Shown here in pieces: positions 33,855-42,517 of a stretch of DNA of 64,000 nt. The notes beneath the pieces were generated by a model. It was not told the DNA's origin. It searched no databases and saw only the letters and a program-made list of their open reading frames with translations. Where the stretch lies: the NCBI RefSeq assembly GCF_021590045.1, contig NZ_CP062221.1, forward strand, positions 620,001-684,000, written 5' to 3'. Numbering within the stretch: position 1 is the stretch's first letter; each line of letters starts with the position of its first letter. The DNA is from Cellulomonas palmilytica (lineage in GTDB: Bacteria > Actinomycetota > Actinomycetes > Actinomycetales > Cellulomonadaceae). A program made the translations under genes and the position numbers.

Positions 33855-34760
33855 ATGCAGCGCAGCAGCTTCGACCAGCGGTACGTCCACAAGCTCGACC
33901 CGTGGGCGATGCTCGTCACCGACGTGACGGGGCCGGGCGACGGCGCCCGGCTCGACCCGCAGACGCCGTGGGACGTCGACGTGGTCCTGCCGCTGGGCAT
34001 CCCGCACCCCGTGTACGCCCACCAGAGCGCGGTGCTGCTGGCGCTCGAGGGCTTCCGGCAGGCGGGCACCGCGCTCGCCCACGTCGCGGGCGGTGTGCCC
34101 CTCGGGCACGCGTTCATCGCGTCGCGCGTCGCGATGAGCTGGGTGGTCGACCCGACGACGTTCGTCGGCGACGTCGCCGCGCGCTTCACGTTCCTCACGC
34201 GCTCGGCCGACCACCGCCGCGGCACGCTCGTGCGGCACGTGTTCGACGCCGAGGTCACGGTCGACGGCGAGCTCGTCGCGCACGCGTCGGGCGACCTGCA
34301 GTGCGTCGACCCGCGCGTGCACGCCCGCCTGCGGGCCGGCGCCCCCGCGTGGCAGGACGTCGAGCACCGCCACGACCCCGCGGCCCTGGGCGACGTGCGC
34401 ACGACGACGGACGCGCTCGAGGCGTGGCTCGGCTGGGAGGCCGACGACCGCATGGTCTTCGACCACGGCGTCGACCACGTCCCCGCGATGCACCTGGCGC
34501 GCGCGGCGATGACCGCGCACCACCTGCTGACCGCCGCCGAGACCGTCACCGCGATCGACGTGCGGTGCACGCGCTACGTCGAGCTCGACACCGTCGCGGA
34601 CGTCCGCGCGGTGCGCGACGGCTCGACGACCCGGACCGAGGTGCTGCAGGGGGGCACCCCGGCCGCGGTCATCACCTGCGCGAGCGGGACGCTGCCGCTC
34701 GACGAGCAGGTGGAGGTCCCGACCCGCACCGAGCAGCCGGTCCGGAGCGCGCTCGTCTAG
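33855..34760 (+). CDS. AfsA/ScbA-like gamma-butyrolactone biosynthesis protein
   Basis: The 301-residue protein has two AfsA hot-dog repeats. The first is marked by VHKLDPWAMLVTDV and HPVYAHQSAVLLALEGFRQAGTALAH (about 10-75), the second by DHGVDHVPAMHLARAAMTAHHLL (about 204-227) with ELDTVADVRAV. AfsA-type enzymes join a beta-keto acyl chain to dihydroxyacetone phosphate to start gamma-butyrolactone signal synthesis. ATG 33855 has GTGGAGG five bases before it; a GTG 30 bp earlier lies too close to its ribosome site. It is convergent with the TetR/ScbR-like gene 40 bp away and divergent from the cyclodehydratase operon. Confidence 0.85.
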   Translation: MQRSSFDQRYVHKLDPWAMLVTDVTGPGDGARLDPQTPWDVDVVLPLGIPHPVYAHQSAVLLALEGFRQAGTALAHVAGGVPLGHAFIASRVAMSWVVDPTTFVGDVAARFTFLTRSADHRRGTLVRHVFDAEVTVDGELVAHASGDLQCVDPRVHARLRAGAPAWQDVEHRHDPAALGDVRTTTDALEAWLGWEADDRMVFDHGVDHVPAMHLARAAMTAHHLLTAAETVTAIDVRCTRYVELDTVADVRAVRDGSTTRTEVLQGGTPAAVITCASGTLPLDEQVEVPTRTEQPVRSALV

Positions 34761-34800
34761 GGCGCTGCGGGCGACGAGGGCGGCCCCGCCGACGGCGACG

Positions 34801-35427
34801 TCAGGCGCGCTGGAGGATGTCCGGGATCACGTGCTCCCGACCGGGCGCGACGATGCCGGGCAGCAGCACGGTCCACATCTCGCGCAGCCGGTCCATGAGG
34901 TCCTCGAGCCGCGTGGACGCGAACGACGCGGTCTGGATCCCGGTGAAGGCCGCGACGAGGAACCGGGACAGCACCTCGGGGTCGATCGTGTCCCGCACGT
35001 CGCCCTGCGCGATCGCGTGGCTGATCACGGCCGCCGTGGGCGCCGCCCACGCGTCGTACGTCGGGCCGCGGTCGTCGCCGCCCTCGGGGACCTCGACCGC
35101 GAGCCGCATGGCCGCGAGCGCGACGACGTCGTCACGCATGAGGTCGCCGAGCGCGTGGACCATCGAGACGAGGATCGCGAGGGCCGACAGGTCGCTGGAC
35201 GCGAACTTGTCCTGCAGCTCGTCGTTGAGCTCGCGCTGCCGGTCGATCACCGCCTGCGCGAGGAGCTCCTTGGAGCGGAAGTGGAAGTACATCGCGCCCT
35301 TGGTCGCGCCCGCGCGCTGCGCGATGTCCGCGATGCTCGCACCGGCGAACCCGTGCTCGATGAACTCGGCCGCGGCTGCCTCGACGATCGCGTTCCTGGT
35401 CGCCACCGCGCGCGCCTGCTGCGCCAC
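34801..35427 (-). CDS. TetR-family regulator, ScbR/ArpA-like receptor
   Basis: The 208-residue protein has an N-terminal TetR helix-turn-helix (AIVEAAAAEFIEHGFAGASIADIAQRAGATKGAMYFHFRSKELLAQAV, residues 12-57), typical of gamma-butyrolactone receptors with GAMYFHFRSK, and a C-terminal ligand domain with tryptophans (YDAWAAPTAAV, REMWTVLLPGI). The GTG start at 35425-35427 has GGGAGGGCG upstream. Pairing with an AfsA-like gene is the standard synthase-receptor arrangement. It probably represses its own gene, the synthase and the peptide operon through the three shared 21-bp sites until the signal accumulates (inference). Confidence 0.82.
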   Translation of the reverse strand: MAQQARAVATRNAIVEAAAAEFIEHGFAGASIADIAQRAGATKGAMYFHFRSKELLAQAVIDRQRELNDELQDKFASSDLSALAILVSMVHALGDLMRDDVVALAAMRLAVEVPEGGDDRGPTYDAWAAPTAAVISHAIAQGDVRDTIDPEVLSRFLVAAFTGIQTASFASTRLEDLMDRLREMWTVLLPGIVAPGREHVIPDILQRA

Positions 35428-35483
35428 GTCGCCCTCCCTGCTGTCGGTGCAGCGGCAATATACCCGCGCAACCGGGACAAAGC

Positions 35484-35504
35484 ATACCGGCCATCCGTCT
35501 TTTT
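35484..35504. promoter_or_regulatory. ARE-like operator C, upstream of the TetR-family gene
   Basis: ATACCGGCCATCCGTCTTTTT matches operator B at 16 of 21 positions. It lies 57 bp before the receptor start. A TATATT -10 candidate for that gene sits between them (complement at 35457-35462), so the site would cover the -35 region. Confidence 0.55.
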
Positions 35505-35564
35505 TTGGTCGGACGACCGGCCGCTTCCCCGGCGGGGAGACCGAACGGCGCGCGCGTCGGCGCG

Positions 35565-36143
35565 TCAGGCCACCGAGGGCGTCCGCGCGCGCGTCACGCC
35601 CTCGACCGCGGCGGCCAGGCCGATCCGCGGCGCCAGACCGTCGACCTGCACGACCGCGGCAGGGCCGTGCGCGCGGTAGAGCTCGACGAGCGAGCGCAGC
35701 TCGTCGCGGCCGCCGAACGGGCACGTGAGCTCGAGCAGCGTCGTCGGCCCGTCGTGCACCACGTACGTGACCTCCGAGTCGAACCCGAAGGACGGCGCGA
35801 CGCGGAACCGCACCGAGCCGACCTCGACCGGCGCGGGCAGCACGCGGCCCCGCACGTGCGAGACGCCGAGCAGCGTCGCCAGACCTCGGCGCTCGTCGTC
35901 GGGCAGGCCCTCGCACGCGTCGAGCGCGTCCATGTCGACCAGCACCACGCAGCCCGTGCCGGGCTCGTCGTCCTCGTCGTGCGCGCCCGGGTGCCAGGAA
36001 GCGTCCACCTCGAGCGTGAGGAACCCGTCGTGCGCGCTGTACGCCGTGCGGACCGCCTCCATGCGCTCCTCGAGCGGGAGGGCCTGCAGAGGGTTGCGGC
36101 GGGAGGTGGTCACGGCACCGCACGAGCACGAGATGGTCACCAT
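35565..36143 (-). CDS. unrecognised protein with N-terminal CxC motif
   Basis: The 192-residue soluble protein starts MVTISCSCGAVTTSRR and contains a helix with LPLEERMEAVRTAYSAHDGFLTLEVDASWHPG, a central RVLPAPVEVGSVRFRVAPSFGFDSEVTYVV and a C-terminal LVELYRAHGPAAVVQVDGLAPRIGLAAAV. The single Cys-x-Cys is not enough for a zinc ribbon. I do not recognise a family. ATG 36141-36143 follows GGGGG; coding bias is typical of the genome. The 288-bp gap upstream shows no other gene. Confidence 0.6.
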   Translation of the reverse strand: MVTISCSCGAVTTSRRNPLQALPLEERMEAVRTAYSAHDGFLTLEVDASWHPGAHDEDDEPGTGCVVLVDMDALDACEGLPDDERRGLATLLGVSHVRGRVLPAPVEVGSVRFRVAPSFGFDSEVTYVVHDGPTTLLELTCPFGGRDELRSLVELYRAHGPAAVVQVDGLAPRIGLAAAVEGVTRARTPSVA

Positions 36144-36431
36144 GCCCCCAGGGTGGACCCCACCACCCACACGGACCACCGGCCACGCCGGGCCGGTGCG
36201 GATCGGCACGACGTCACCCCGACCCCCCCGACCTCGTCCCGACGTCACCCGGGCGCCGGCCGTCCGGTCCGACCGTCCGGTCCGCCCGGTTCGGGTGGGG
36301 TTCGGGTGCGCCACGCGGGTCACCGGGGAAGACTGACCGTGCGGCGGTCCTACCCACCGGCCCGTCGGGCGGCGAGAGTGGGGGCACCACGCGCGCCCCG
36401 CCGGCGCGCGACGACGCGAAGGAGGCGTGAC

Positions 36432-36617
36432 ATGGGTCTGGACGACCTGATCTCGAAGGCCAAGGGCGCCCTCGACGGCCACGAGGACCAGGCCAAGGCG
36501 GCGCTCGACAAGGCCGCCGAGGCGGTCAAGACGCGCACGGACGACAAGACCGACCAGACCGTCGACGACGTCGTCGAGAAGGCCAAGGACTTCCTGGACG
36601 AGCAGAAGAAGTCCTGA
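36432..36617 (+). CDS. MT0933-type antitoxin-like protein
   Basis: The 61-residue, highly charged, helical protein (MGLDDLISKAKGALDGHEDQ, DKTDQTVDDVVEKAKDFLDEQ) matches the short Rv0909/MT0933 antitoxin family. GGAGG lies seven bases upstream. No toxin gene is adjacent, so it may be an orphan or have a different role, such as the CsbD-like stress proteins it resembles in composition. Confidence 0.75.
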   Translation: MGLDDLISKAKGALDGHEDQAKAALDKAAEAVKTRTDDKTDQTVDDVVEKAKDFLDEQKKS

Positions 36618-36711
36618 GCCGACGCACCGTCGCGGCGTCCGCGCCCCGTCGGCGCGCACCTCCTCGCGGGTCCGTCCCGCACGGCGGCGACGTGCGACGA
36701 CGGGGCGCGGA

Positions 36712-36717
36712 TACCAT
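36712..36717 (+). promoter_or_regulatory. candidate -10 of the fha-pst-rod-pbp-pkn operon
   Basis: TACCAT fits the TANNNT -10 of actinobacterial housekeeping promoters, 75 bp before fhaA. No convincing -35 is visible at 16-18 bp. This is the only likely promoter element in the 174-bp gap before a run of closely spaced genes. Confidence 0.3.
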
Positions 36718-36791
36718 CGACACGGGAACGACGACGATCGCCACGTGACGGTCGGGTCGCCGCGTGTGCCGAGTGAGCCGAGAGGAGGTGG

Positions 36792-37502
36792 GTGTTGGGT
36801 TTCCTCGACCGATTCGAGAACGGGGTCGAACGGGCCGTGAACAACGTGTTCGCGAAGACGTTCCGCAGCGAGCTCAAGCCCGTCGACATGGCCAGCCGGC
36901 TGCGCCGGGAGGTCGACGAGCGGGCCGCCGTCGTCGGGCGGGACCGCACGGTCGTGCCGAACGAGTTCACGATCGAGCTCTCGACCCCCGACTACGACCA
37001 GGTGGAGGCCTGGGGCGCGGAGACGCTCGCCGACGAGTTCGCGGCGAACGTGACCGACTACGCCGCGGGCCAGCGCTACGCGTTCGTCGGCCCCGTGACG
37101 GTGAGCTTCGCGGAGAACACCGAGCTCGAGGCGGGCCGCTTCGAGGTGCACTCCGCGACCGTCCGCGGCGCCGTGGCGCCCGCGACGAGCGCCGCACCGA
37201 GCCCTCGCCACCCGCTGCTCGACATCGACGGGCAGCGCTACCTGCTCACCGGTCCCGTCACGGTCATCGGCCGTGGCTCGGAGGCCGACATCATCGTCGA
37301 CGACCCCGGCGTGTCCCGCCGGCACCTGGAGATCCGGGTCGGCCCGGAGTCGGTGGTCGCGACAGACATGGGCTCGACCAACGGGCTGTTCGTCGAGGGC
37401 CACAAGGTCCCCGCGGCGACCCTGCTCGACGGCAACACCCTGACCATCGGCCGGACGCGGATCCTGTTCTGGACGGGCGGCGACCAGGACGTCGACGAGT
37501 GA
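36792..37502 (+). CDS. fhaA: FHA-domain protein FhaA
   Basis: The 236-residue protein has the N-terminal DUF3662 domain (FLDRFENGVERAVNNVFAKTF, about 3-120) and a C-terminal FHA domain (about 150-228) with GRGSEADIIVDDPGVSRRH and DMGSTNGLFVEG, the phosphothreonine-binding Arg, Ser and Asn residues. In mycobacteria FhaA binds the phosphorylated MviN pseudokinase and moderates peptidoglycan synthesis. The start is GTG 36792 or the next codon TTG, behind GGAGG. It is first in the conserved operon ending with pknB. Confidence 0.92.
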   Translation: MLGFLDRFENGVERAVNNVFAKTFRSELKPVDMASRLRREVDERAAVVGRDRTVVPNEFTIELSTPDYDQVEAWGAETLADEFAANVTDYAAGQRYAFVGPVTVSFAENTELEAGRFEVHSATVRGAVAPATSAAPSPRHPLLDIDGQRYLLTGPVTVIGRGSEADIIVDDPGVSRRHLEIRVGPESVVATDMGSTNGLFVEGHKVPAATLLDGNTLTIGRTRILFWTGGDQDVDE

Positions 37503-37523
37503 CCGGCCGGTGACGCCCACACG

Positions 37524-38078
37524 ATGAGCGAGCTGACCATCACCCTGCTGCGGCTGGGCTACCTGGCCCTGCTGTGGGTCCTCGTGCTCTCGTCCATCGC
37601 CGTGCTGCGCCGCGACCTGTACGGCACGCGCATCACCAGGCGCCGCTCGCCCGCGGCGCCCGCCGCCGGACCCGCCACGACCTCCGGCCCGTCGACCGCC
37701 CCCACCCCCGTGGTCGCGCCGCGCTCGTCGCGCGGGCAGCGCGGGTCGCAGCGCTCGTCCCAGCGCGGCGCGCAGCGCGGTGCCCGGCTCGTCGTGACGC
37801 AGGGCCCGCTCACCGGGACGATCCTGCCGCTCGCGCAGTCCGCGGTCGTCGTCGGGCGCGCCCCGGGCTGCACGCTCGTGCTCGAGGACGACTACTCGTC
37901 GTCACGGCACGCGCGGATCTTCCCGCAGGGCGGCGCCTGGTACGTCGAGGACATGGGCTCGACCAACGGGACGTTCGTGCACGACCAGTCGGGCGACCAC
38001 AAGATCTCGGGCCCGACGCCGCTCGCGCCCGGTCAGTCGGTCCGCGTGGGCCGCAGCGTGATCGAGCTGCAGGGGTAG
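37524..38078 (+). CDS. fhaB: FHA-domain protein FhaB (FipA)
   Basis: This 184-residue protein has one N-terminal transmembrane helix (LRLGYLALLWVLVLSSIAVL), a basic Ser/Gln/Arg linker, and a C-terminal FHA domain with VVGRAPGCTLVLEDDYSSSRHARI and DMGSTNGTFVH. In mycobacteria the homologue links division proteins to PknA/PknB signalling. It starts 21 bp after fhaA and ends 4 bp before pstP. Confidence 0.92.
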   Translation: MSELTITLLRLGYLALLWVLVLSSIAVLRRDLYGTRITRRRSPAAPAAGPATTSGPSTAPTPVVAPRSSRGQRGSQRSSQRGAQRGARLVVTQGPLTGTILPLAQSAVVVGRAPGCTLVLEDDYSSSRHARIFPQGGAWYVEDMGSTNGTFVHDQSGDHKISGPTPLAPGQSVRVGRSVIELQG

Positions 38079-38082
38079 GCGG

Positions 38083-39561
38083 ATGACGGTCGCGCTGCGC
38101 TACGCCGCCAGGTCCGACGTGGGACTCGTGCGGAGCAACAACCAGGACTCCGCGTACGCCGGCCCGCACCTGCTCATGGTCGCCGACGGCATGGGCGGGC
38201 ACGCGGGCGGCGACGTGGCCTCGTCGGTCGCGGTGGCGACGTTCGCGCCGCTGGACGACGAGTCGCACGGTCCCGACGACGCGCTCGACGAGCTCGAGTC
38301 CGCGCTCGACGAGGCGCGCGACGAGATCAAGGCCCGCTCGGGCGCCGAGCCGGAGCTCGCGGGCATGGGCACGACCGTCACGGCGATCCTGCGTGCGGGC
38401 AACAAGCTCGCGATGGTGCACCTGGGCGACTCGCGCGGCTACCTGCTGCGCGACGGCGTGCTCACGCAGGTCACCACGGACCACACGTTCGTGCAGCACC
38501 TGGTCGACATCGGCCGGATCACGCCCGCGGAGGCGGAGCACCACCCGCAGCGCTCGGTCGTCATGCGCGTGCTGGGCGACTTCGACGCCGACCTCACCCC
38601 GGACCTGTCGGTGCGCGAGGCGCGCGTGGGCGACCGGTGGCTGCTGTGCTCCGACGGCCTGTCGGGCTTCGTGAGCGCCGAGACCATCGGGACGACGATG
38701 CGCGAGCTCACCGACATCGACTCGTGCGCCGACCGGCTCGTGCAGCTCGCCCTGCGCGGCGGCGGCGGTGACAACGTCACGGTCGTGCTCGCGGACGTCG
38801 TCGAGCTCGACGACCTGCCCGACGGCGCGGCTCCGGGCACGGCGCCGCAGGTCGTCGGCGCGGCCGCCACGACGCGCGACGACCCGACCGTGGCCGCCGA
38901 CGGACCCGCGGCCCGCGCCGCGGAGCTCGCGCAGGCCGCGGCGCGCGCGCAGAAGGCGGGCCTCGCGGGCGCCCGGCCCGCGGACGACGAGGACGGCGCA
39001 CCCGAGGAGGTCGCCGACGACGAGACGGTCGCGGACCCGCCGCTCGACGACGAGGGCGACGACGACCCCGCGCGCCCGCGCCGGGGCCGCGCGCTCGTCG
39101 CGGGCGTCGCGGTGCTCGCGGTCCTCGTCGCGCTCGTCGTCGGCGGGTACGCGTGGACGCGCACGCAGTGGTTCGTGGGCGTGGACGGCGACGAGGTCGC
39201 GATCTTCCAGGGCGTCCCCGAGTCGCTCGGGCCGGTCACGCTCTCGACCGTCGTCGAGCGCACCGGCATCACGCTCGACGACATCGCGTCGCAGTACGTG
39301 CGCGACCGCGTCGTGCAGACCATCAACGCCGACGACCGCGCGTCCGCCCGCACGCTCGTCGACGAGATCGTCCTGGTCGACGACGCCGACCCCGACACCG
39401 GCTCCCGGCCCGGCGCCGGCGACGACCCCGTCCCGGGCGTGACCGCCGAGCCGAGCACGGAACCCGACCCCACGCAGCCCGCGACCGACCCGACCGGCGA
39501 GCCGACTGCGACGTCCACGCGTCTCGCGACGCAGGCGGCCGGCGCCGGCTCGGAGGGGTGA
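38083..39561 (+). CDS. pstP: PP2C-family Ser/Thr protein phosphatase PstP
   Basis: The 492-residue protein has a cytosolic PP2C domain (about 1-240) with VRSNNQDSAYAG, VADGMGGHAGGDVAS and GGGGDNVTVVLADV, which supply the metal-binding aspartates. A long acidic Ala-rich linker, a single transmembrane helix (ALVAGVAVLAVLVALVVGGYAW, about 335-357) and an extracytoplasmic tail follow. It should dephosphorylate PknA, PknB and their targets. It starts 4 bp after fhaB. Confidence 0.93.
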   Translation: MTVALRYAARSDVGLVRSNNQDSAYAGPHLLMVADGMGGHAGGDVASSVAVATFAPLDDESHGPDDALDELESALDEARDEIKARSGAEPELAGMGTTVTAILRAGNKLAMVHLGDSRGYLLRDGVLTQVTTDHTFVQHLVDIGRITPAEAEHHPQRSVVMRVLGDFDADLTPDLSVREARVGDRWLLCSDGLSGFVSAETIGTTMRELTDIDSCADRLVQLALRGGGGDNVTVVLADVVELDDLPDGAAPGTAPQVVGAAATTRDDPTVAADGPAARAAELAQAAARAQKAGLAGARPADDEDGAPEEVADDETVADPPLDDEGDDDPARPRRGRALVAGVAVLAVLVALVVGGYAWTRTQWFVGVDGDEVAIFQGVPESLGPVTLSTVVERTGITLDDIASQYVRDRVVQTINADDRASARTLVDEIVLVDDADPDTGSRPGAGDDPVPGVTAEPSTEPDPTQPATDPTGEPTATSTRLATQAAGAGSEG

Positions 39562-39566
39562 GCGCG

Positions 39567-41069
39567 ATGGCCACCGTCGAGCCGCACCGGGTGCGCGCCG
39601 GACGGGGCGTCGAGCTCTGGCTGCTGGTGCTGGCGCTCGCGCTGGCGGTCGGCGCGTACGCGCTCGTCGGCCTCGGCACGTCCGACGAGGTGCCCGCCGA
39701 CGTCCTGGGCTACGGCGCGGGGCTCGCGGCGCTCGCGCTCGGGCTGCACGTCGTGCTGCGCTGGCGCGCGCCGTACGCGGACCCCGTGATCCTGCCCGTG
39801 ACGATCGCGCTCAACGGCATCGGCCTGGCGATGATCTACCGGATCGACATCGCGTACGAGGGCGCCGGCAAGGACCACGGGTTCGCCGGGCGCCAGTTGC
39901 TGTGGACGACGATCTCGGTGGTGCTCGCCGCGGCGGTGCTGATCTGCCTGCGCGACCACCGCACGCTGCGGCGCTACACGTACACCGCGATGGTCGTCGG
40001 TCTCGTGCTGCTCGGCCTGCCGCTGCTGCCCGTGCTGGGCACGTCGATCAACGGCGCGCGGATCTGGGTGAACGTCGGCTCGGTCGGCATGCAGCCCGCG
40101 GAGTTCGCGAAGCTCGCGCTGGCCGTGTTCTTCGCGGGGTACCTGGTGACGCACCGCGACACGCTCGCGCTGGCCGGCCCGCGGTTCGCGGGGCTGCAGC
40201 TGCCGCGCGCGCGGGACCTCGGCCCGATCCTCGTCGTGTGGGCCGGCTCGATCGCGGTGCTCGTGTTCGAGCGGGACCTGGGGACGTCGCTGCTGCTGTT
40301 CGGGCTGTTCGTCGCGATGCTGTACCTCGCGACCGAGCGCGTGAGCTGGGTCGTCATCGGCCTCGCGATGTTCGTCGGCGGCGCGGTCGTCGCGAGCAGC
40401 GTGTTCAGCCACGTCGGCGCGCGGTTCGACGCGTGGCTGCACGCGATGGACCCGGAGATCTTCGACCGGATGTACGGCGGCTCGGGCCAGCTCGTGCGCG
40501 GGCTGTTCGGCATGGCCAGCGGCGGGCTGTTCGGCACCGGCTGGGGCCAGGGGCGCCCGGACCTCGTGACGTACGCCGAGTCGGACTTCATCGTCCCGTC
40601 GCTCGGCGAGGAGCTCGGCCTGACCGGCCTGCTCGCGATCCTCATGCTGTACGTCGTGCTCACGCAGCGCGGCATGCGCGCGGCGATCGGCGTGCGCGAC
40701 GGGTTCGGCAAGCTGCTCGCGGGCGGTCTCGCGTTCGTCGTGGCGTGGCAGTGCTTCGTCGTCGTCGGCGGCGTCACGCGGCTCATCCCGCTGACCGGCC
40801 TGACGACGCCGTTCCTCGCGTACGGCGGGTCGAGCCTGCTCGCGAACTGGATCATCGTCGCGCTGCTGCTGCGCGTGTCCGACGACGCGCGTCGTCCCGC
40901 GCCCGCCGCGCGTGGCGTACGTGCCGACGAGCCGCTGCCGGGCGAGGTCCCGGACGACGACGCGCCCGTGCCCACGCGCGTGCCGGCGGCCGCGGCCGCG
41001 CAGGGTGCGTCCGCGGGCGCCGAGCCCGACGACGAGCACCCGACCGAGCGCATCGGGGGGCTGTCGTGA
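39567..41069 (+). CDS. rodA: FtsW/RodA/SpoVE-type glycan polymerase
   Basis: The 500-residue SEDS protein has ten or more transmembrane helices, with GARIWVNVGSVGMQPAEFAKLAL (the family signature near the catalytic aspartate region), YLATERVSWVVIGL, FIVPSLGEELGLTG, and LIPLTGLTTPFLAYGGSSLLANW. It should polymerise lipid II into glycan strands in the membrane, working with the transpeptidase PbpA encoded next. ATG 39567 has GGAGGGG eight bases upstream; the pbpA start overlaps its stop. Confidence 0.92.
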   Translation: MATVEPHRVRAGRGVELWLLVLALALAVGAYALVGLGTSDEVPADVLGYGAGLAALALGLHVVLRWRAPYADPVILPVTIALNGIGLAMIYRIDIAYEGAGKDHGFAGRQLLWTTISVVLAAAVLICLRDHRTLRRYTYTAMVVGLVLLGLPLLPVLGTSINGARIWVNVGSVGMQPAEFAKLALAVFFAGYLVTHRDTLALAGPRFAGLQLPRARDLGPILVVWAGSIAVLVFERDLGTSLLLFGLFVAMLYLATERVSWVVIGLAMFVGGAVVASSVFSHVGARFDAWLHAMDPEIFDRMYGGSGQLVRGLFGMASGGLFGTGWGQGRPDLVTYAESDFIVPSLGEELGLTGLLAILMLYVVLTQRGMRAAIGVRDGFGKLLAGGLAFVVAWQCFVVVGGVTRLIPLTGLTTPFLAYGGSSLLANWIIVALLLRVSDDARRPAPAARGVRADEPLPGEVPDDDAPVPTRVPAAAAAQGASAGAEPDDEHPTERIGGLS

Positions 41070-42517
41070 ACACCCCGCTGCGCCGCGTGGCGACCGTGAT
41101 GCTCGTGATGTTCCTGGCCCTCATGGGCTCGGCGACGTGGGTGCAGTTCGTGCAGGCGCCCGGCCTCAACGCGGACTCCCGCAACGTGCGCACGCTGTAC
41201 CGCGAGTTCGGCAACGCGCGCGGGCCGATCGTCGTCGCGGGCGGCGCGGTCGCCCGCTCGGTGAAGGTCGACGACTCGTTCGGCTACCAGCGCGAGTACA
41301 CCGACGGCGAGCTGTACTCGGCCGTGACGGGCTTCTACTCGGTCGTGCACGGCAGCTCGCAGCTCGAGCGCGCCGCGAACGACCAGCTCACGGGCCGTGG
41401 CGACCAGCTGTTCTTCTCGCGCCTGCGCGACCTGGTGACGGGCCGCAAGCCCGAGGGCGCGGCCGTCGAGACGACGCTGGTCGAGGCCGCGCAGCGCGCC
41501 GCCTTCGAAGGCCTGGGCGACCAGCAGGGTGCGGTCGTCGCGATCGAGCCGGCCACCGGCCGCATCCTCGCGATGGTCTCGACGCCCGGCTTCGACCCGA
41601 ACGCGCTCGCGACGCACGACGTGTCCGCCGCCAACGAGGCCTACGCGCAGCTCGCGGAGGCCGACGGCAACCCGCTGCGCTCCAACGCGACGCTGGAGAC
41701 GTACCCGCCCGGCTCGACGTTCAAGCTCGTCACGGCCGCGGCGGCCCTCGAGAGCGGCGAGTACGACGCGTCGAGCACCCTGCCCGCGCCCGTGCGCCTC
41801 GACCTGCCGCAGACGAGCGCGACCATCGGCAACTTCGGCGGCGGCGGGTGCGGTGCGAACCCCATCACGCTCGCGGACGCCCTGCGCGTCTCGTGCAACA
41901 CGGCGTTCGCACAGCTCGGCATGGACCTCGGCGACGACGCGCTGCGCGAGCAGGCGCAGCGGTTCGGCTTCGACGACGCGTCGCTCACGATCCCCATGGC
42001 GGTCGCGGCGAGCCGGTTCCCCGCGGAGGCGAACGCGCCGCAGACCGCCCAGTCCGCGATCGGCCAGTTCGACGTCGCGGCGACACCGCTGCAGATGGCG
42101 ATGGTGTCCGCGGGCATCGCGAACGACGGCAAGGTCATGCGCCCGTACGTCGTCGAGCGCGTGCGCGCCGCGAACCTGTCGGTCGTCTCGCAGACGGAGC
42201 CCGAGGTCCTGTCGACGGCCGTCTCGCCCGGGACCGCCGCGCAGCTCACGGACATGATGGTCGACGTCGTCGCGAACGGGTCCGGCACCTCCGCGCAGAT
42301 CCCCGGCGTGCAGGTCGCCGGCAAGACGGGCACCGCCCAGACGTCCGCGGACGCCGCGCCGCACGCGTGGTTCACCGCGTTCGCACCCGCGGACGACCCG
42401 CAGGTCGCGGTCGCGGTGCTCGTCGAGCACGGCGGCTCCGCGGGCTCGGAGGCCACGGGCGGGCGGGTCGCCGCGCCCATCGCCCGCGCCGTGATCCAGG
42501 CGGTGCTGGCCTCATGA
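41066..42517 (+). CDS. pbpA: class B penicillin-binding protein PbpA
   Basis: The 483-residue transpeptidase has an N-terminal membrane anchor (VATVMLVMFLALMGSATWVQF), a dimerisation region, and a catalytic domain with PGSTFK (about 215), SCNTAF (about 275) and KTGTAQ (about 419). It is the cognate cross-linking enzyme for RodA. The GTG at 41066 overlaps the rodA stop, and its own stop overlaps the pknA ATG, so the three are translationally coupled. Confidence 0.93.
   Translation: MNTPLRRVATVMLVMFLALMGSATWVQFVQAPGLNADSRNVRTLYREFGNARGPIVVAGGAVARSVKVDDSFGYQREYTDGELYSAVTGFYSVVHGSSQLERAANDQLTGRGDQLFFSRLRDLVTGRKPEGAAVETTLVEAAQRAAFEGLGDQQGAVVAIEPATGRILAMVSTPGFDPNALATHDVSAANEAYAQLAEADGNPLRSNATLETYPPGSTFKLVTAAAALESGEYDASSTLPAPVRLDLPQTSATIGNFGGGGCGANPITLADALRVSCNTAFAQLGMDLGDDALREQAQRFGFDDASLTIPMAVAASRFPAEANAPQTAQSAIGQFDVAATPLQMAMVSAGIANDGKVMRPYVVERVRAANLSVVSQTEPEVLSTAVSPGTAAQLTDMMVDVVANGSGTSAQIPGVQVAGKTGTAQTSADAAPHAWFTAFAPADDPQVAVAVLVEHGGSAGSEATGGRVAAPIARAVIQAVLAS

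Noticed and set aside
28511..35728. A 2405-codon open frame on the plus strand
   Set aside because: It is a shadow frame opposite the HAD, amidohydrolase, YcaO and RRE genes; its product is Arg/Ser/Ala-rich without domains, which is typical of antisense frames at 74% GC.
36432..36617. Toxin-antitoxin module around the MT0933-like gene
   Set aside because: No toxin-like ORF lies next to it; the flanking genes are an unrelated soluble protein and fhaA.
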